64,000 nt of DNA, from NCBI GenBank assembly GCA_938007935.1, contig CALLMD010000006.1:57156-121155 (forward strand). The letters are read 5' to 3'. Source of the stretch: an uncultured Hellea sp. (GTDB lineage: Bacteria; Pseudomonadota; Alphaproteobacteria; Caulobacterales; Maricaulaceae). This document shows, one piece after another, positions 63,688 through 64,000 of this stretch; within the stretch, counting starts at the first letter, position 1; every line of letters begins with the position of its first letter. A program made the position numbers and the translations under genes. The notes below the pieces were generated by a model. The model saw only the letters and a program-made list of their open reading frames with translations. It had not been told where the DNA came from and ran no database searches.

Positions 63688-64000
63688 GGATTAGATTAAT
63701 CCTAACTTATCAAAATATATTACCCTCTCTTTTCAGTCCCTTATAAATTAAATCAAAAACTCAATCCTCGCAAACTCTCACGGGGTTATATTCCAATCAT
63801 TGAAGTTCAGAGATAGGCTCTGTTCCGTGCAATTTTGTTTCACAAAAATGCACTAAAATGAGGAGAGCAAGAATTTGGCTTTGATAAGTTCCCCGCATCA
63901 CAGGACAGGTAAGACGTTGCTTACTGGATTTGGGGACGATGAGATTGAGCACTGTGTAAATGTATTGGTTGCGATCATTTGCGAGATGCAATGAACGCCG
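63688..64000. other. Right-end region without a supported gene
   Basis: 313 bases after the palindromic element. A 64-codon minus-strand ORF (63797-63991) exists but has no recognisable motif, Shine-Dalgarno or domain, so I leave it out. No tRNA, repeat of other elements or clear promoter seen. The next real gene probably lies beyond the window. Confidence 0.4.

Noticed and set aside
63797-63991. 64-aa minus-strand ORF at the right end
   Set aside because: No Shine-Dalgarno, no motif or domain, odd composition; probably chance.

Overview
This window looks like chromosome from an alphaproteobacterium, most likely in or near the Hyphomonadales/Maricaulales/Caulobacterales. That placement is inferred from gene content and order, not from a search. 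The main support is the run lipA, COQ10-like gene, cinA/pncC, ispDF, dusB, ntrB, ntrC, ntrY, ntrX, trkA, trkH, hfq, hflX, mazG, an order typical of Alphaproteobacteria. MucR, DUF1244, DUF2336, DUF6456 and PAS_5-type proteins and a crtY-crtI-crtB carotenoid cluster agree with it. Most genes are tightly packed, with TAATG or ATGA overlaps.

Layout. 1-3077 is an AT-rich accessory segment with a truncated SH3-domain gene and a large ABC-type ATPase carrying a TOPRIM/DUF4435-like tail. It abuts the 3' end of tRNA-Met. 3.2-7.3 kb holds the E2, E1-beta and E1-alpha genes of branched-chain 2-oxoacid dehydrogenase, divergent from an Lrp/AsnC regulator. 7.4-9.9 kb holds a GC-rich structured intergenic region, a DUF6456 gene coupled to a stand-alone DnaA domain IV protein, a PAS_5 protein and MucR. 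9.9-18 kb is a ten-gene Mrp/Mbh-type cation/proton antiporter operon with three ND4/ND5-like subunits and one subunit ending in a histone-H1/AT-hook-like tail. 18-26 kb has DUF2336, a DegP protease, DUF1244, betaine-homocysteine methyltransferase, folB, a cobalamin riboswitch with btuB, a TraB/GumN lipoprotein and tRNA-Arg.

26.5-38 kb has a DUF885 lipoprotein, a putA operon (putA, FAD oxidoreductase, NAD epimerase) divergent from its probable Lrp-type regulator, thiS-thiG, and aroQ-accB-accC. 38.3-38.9 kb is a small cassette: a GIY-YIG nuclease gene between two 86-bp palindromic repeats. 38.9-43.2 kb is the carotenoid cluster, followed by an amidohydrolase remnant. 43.6-47.1 kb has ccmE opposite ccmABCD and mazG. 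47.1-60.5 kb is the hflX-hfq-trkHA-ntrXYCB-dusB block and ispDF-pncC. 60.5-61.6 kb interrupts the conserved order with a HEPN-like gene, a tRNA-like element and repeats. COQ10-like, lipA, a small unknown gene and a MITE-like palindrome close the window.

Most notable: (1) the HEPN-like gene, whose ribosome-binding region is perfectly complementary over 15 nt to the 3' end of an upstream tRNA-like element that lacks a normal anticodon arm; (2) the GIY-YIG gene framed by two 86-bp palindromic elements; (3) NtrC and NtrX that both lack GAFTGA; (4) the AT-hook-like tail on an antiporter membrane subunit; (5) a stand-alone DnaA domain IV protein coupled to DUF6456. All functions are read from sequence and motifs only.
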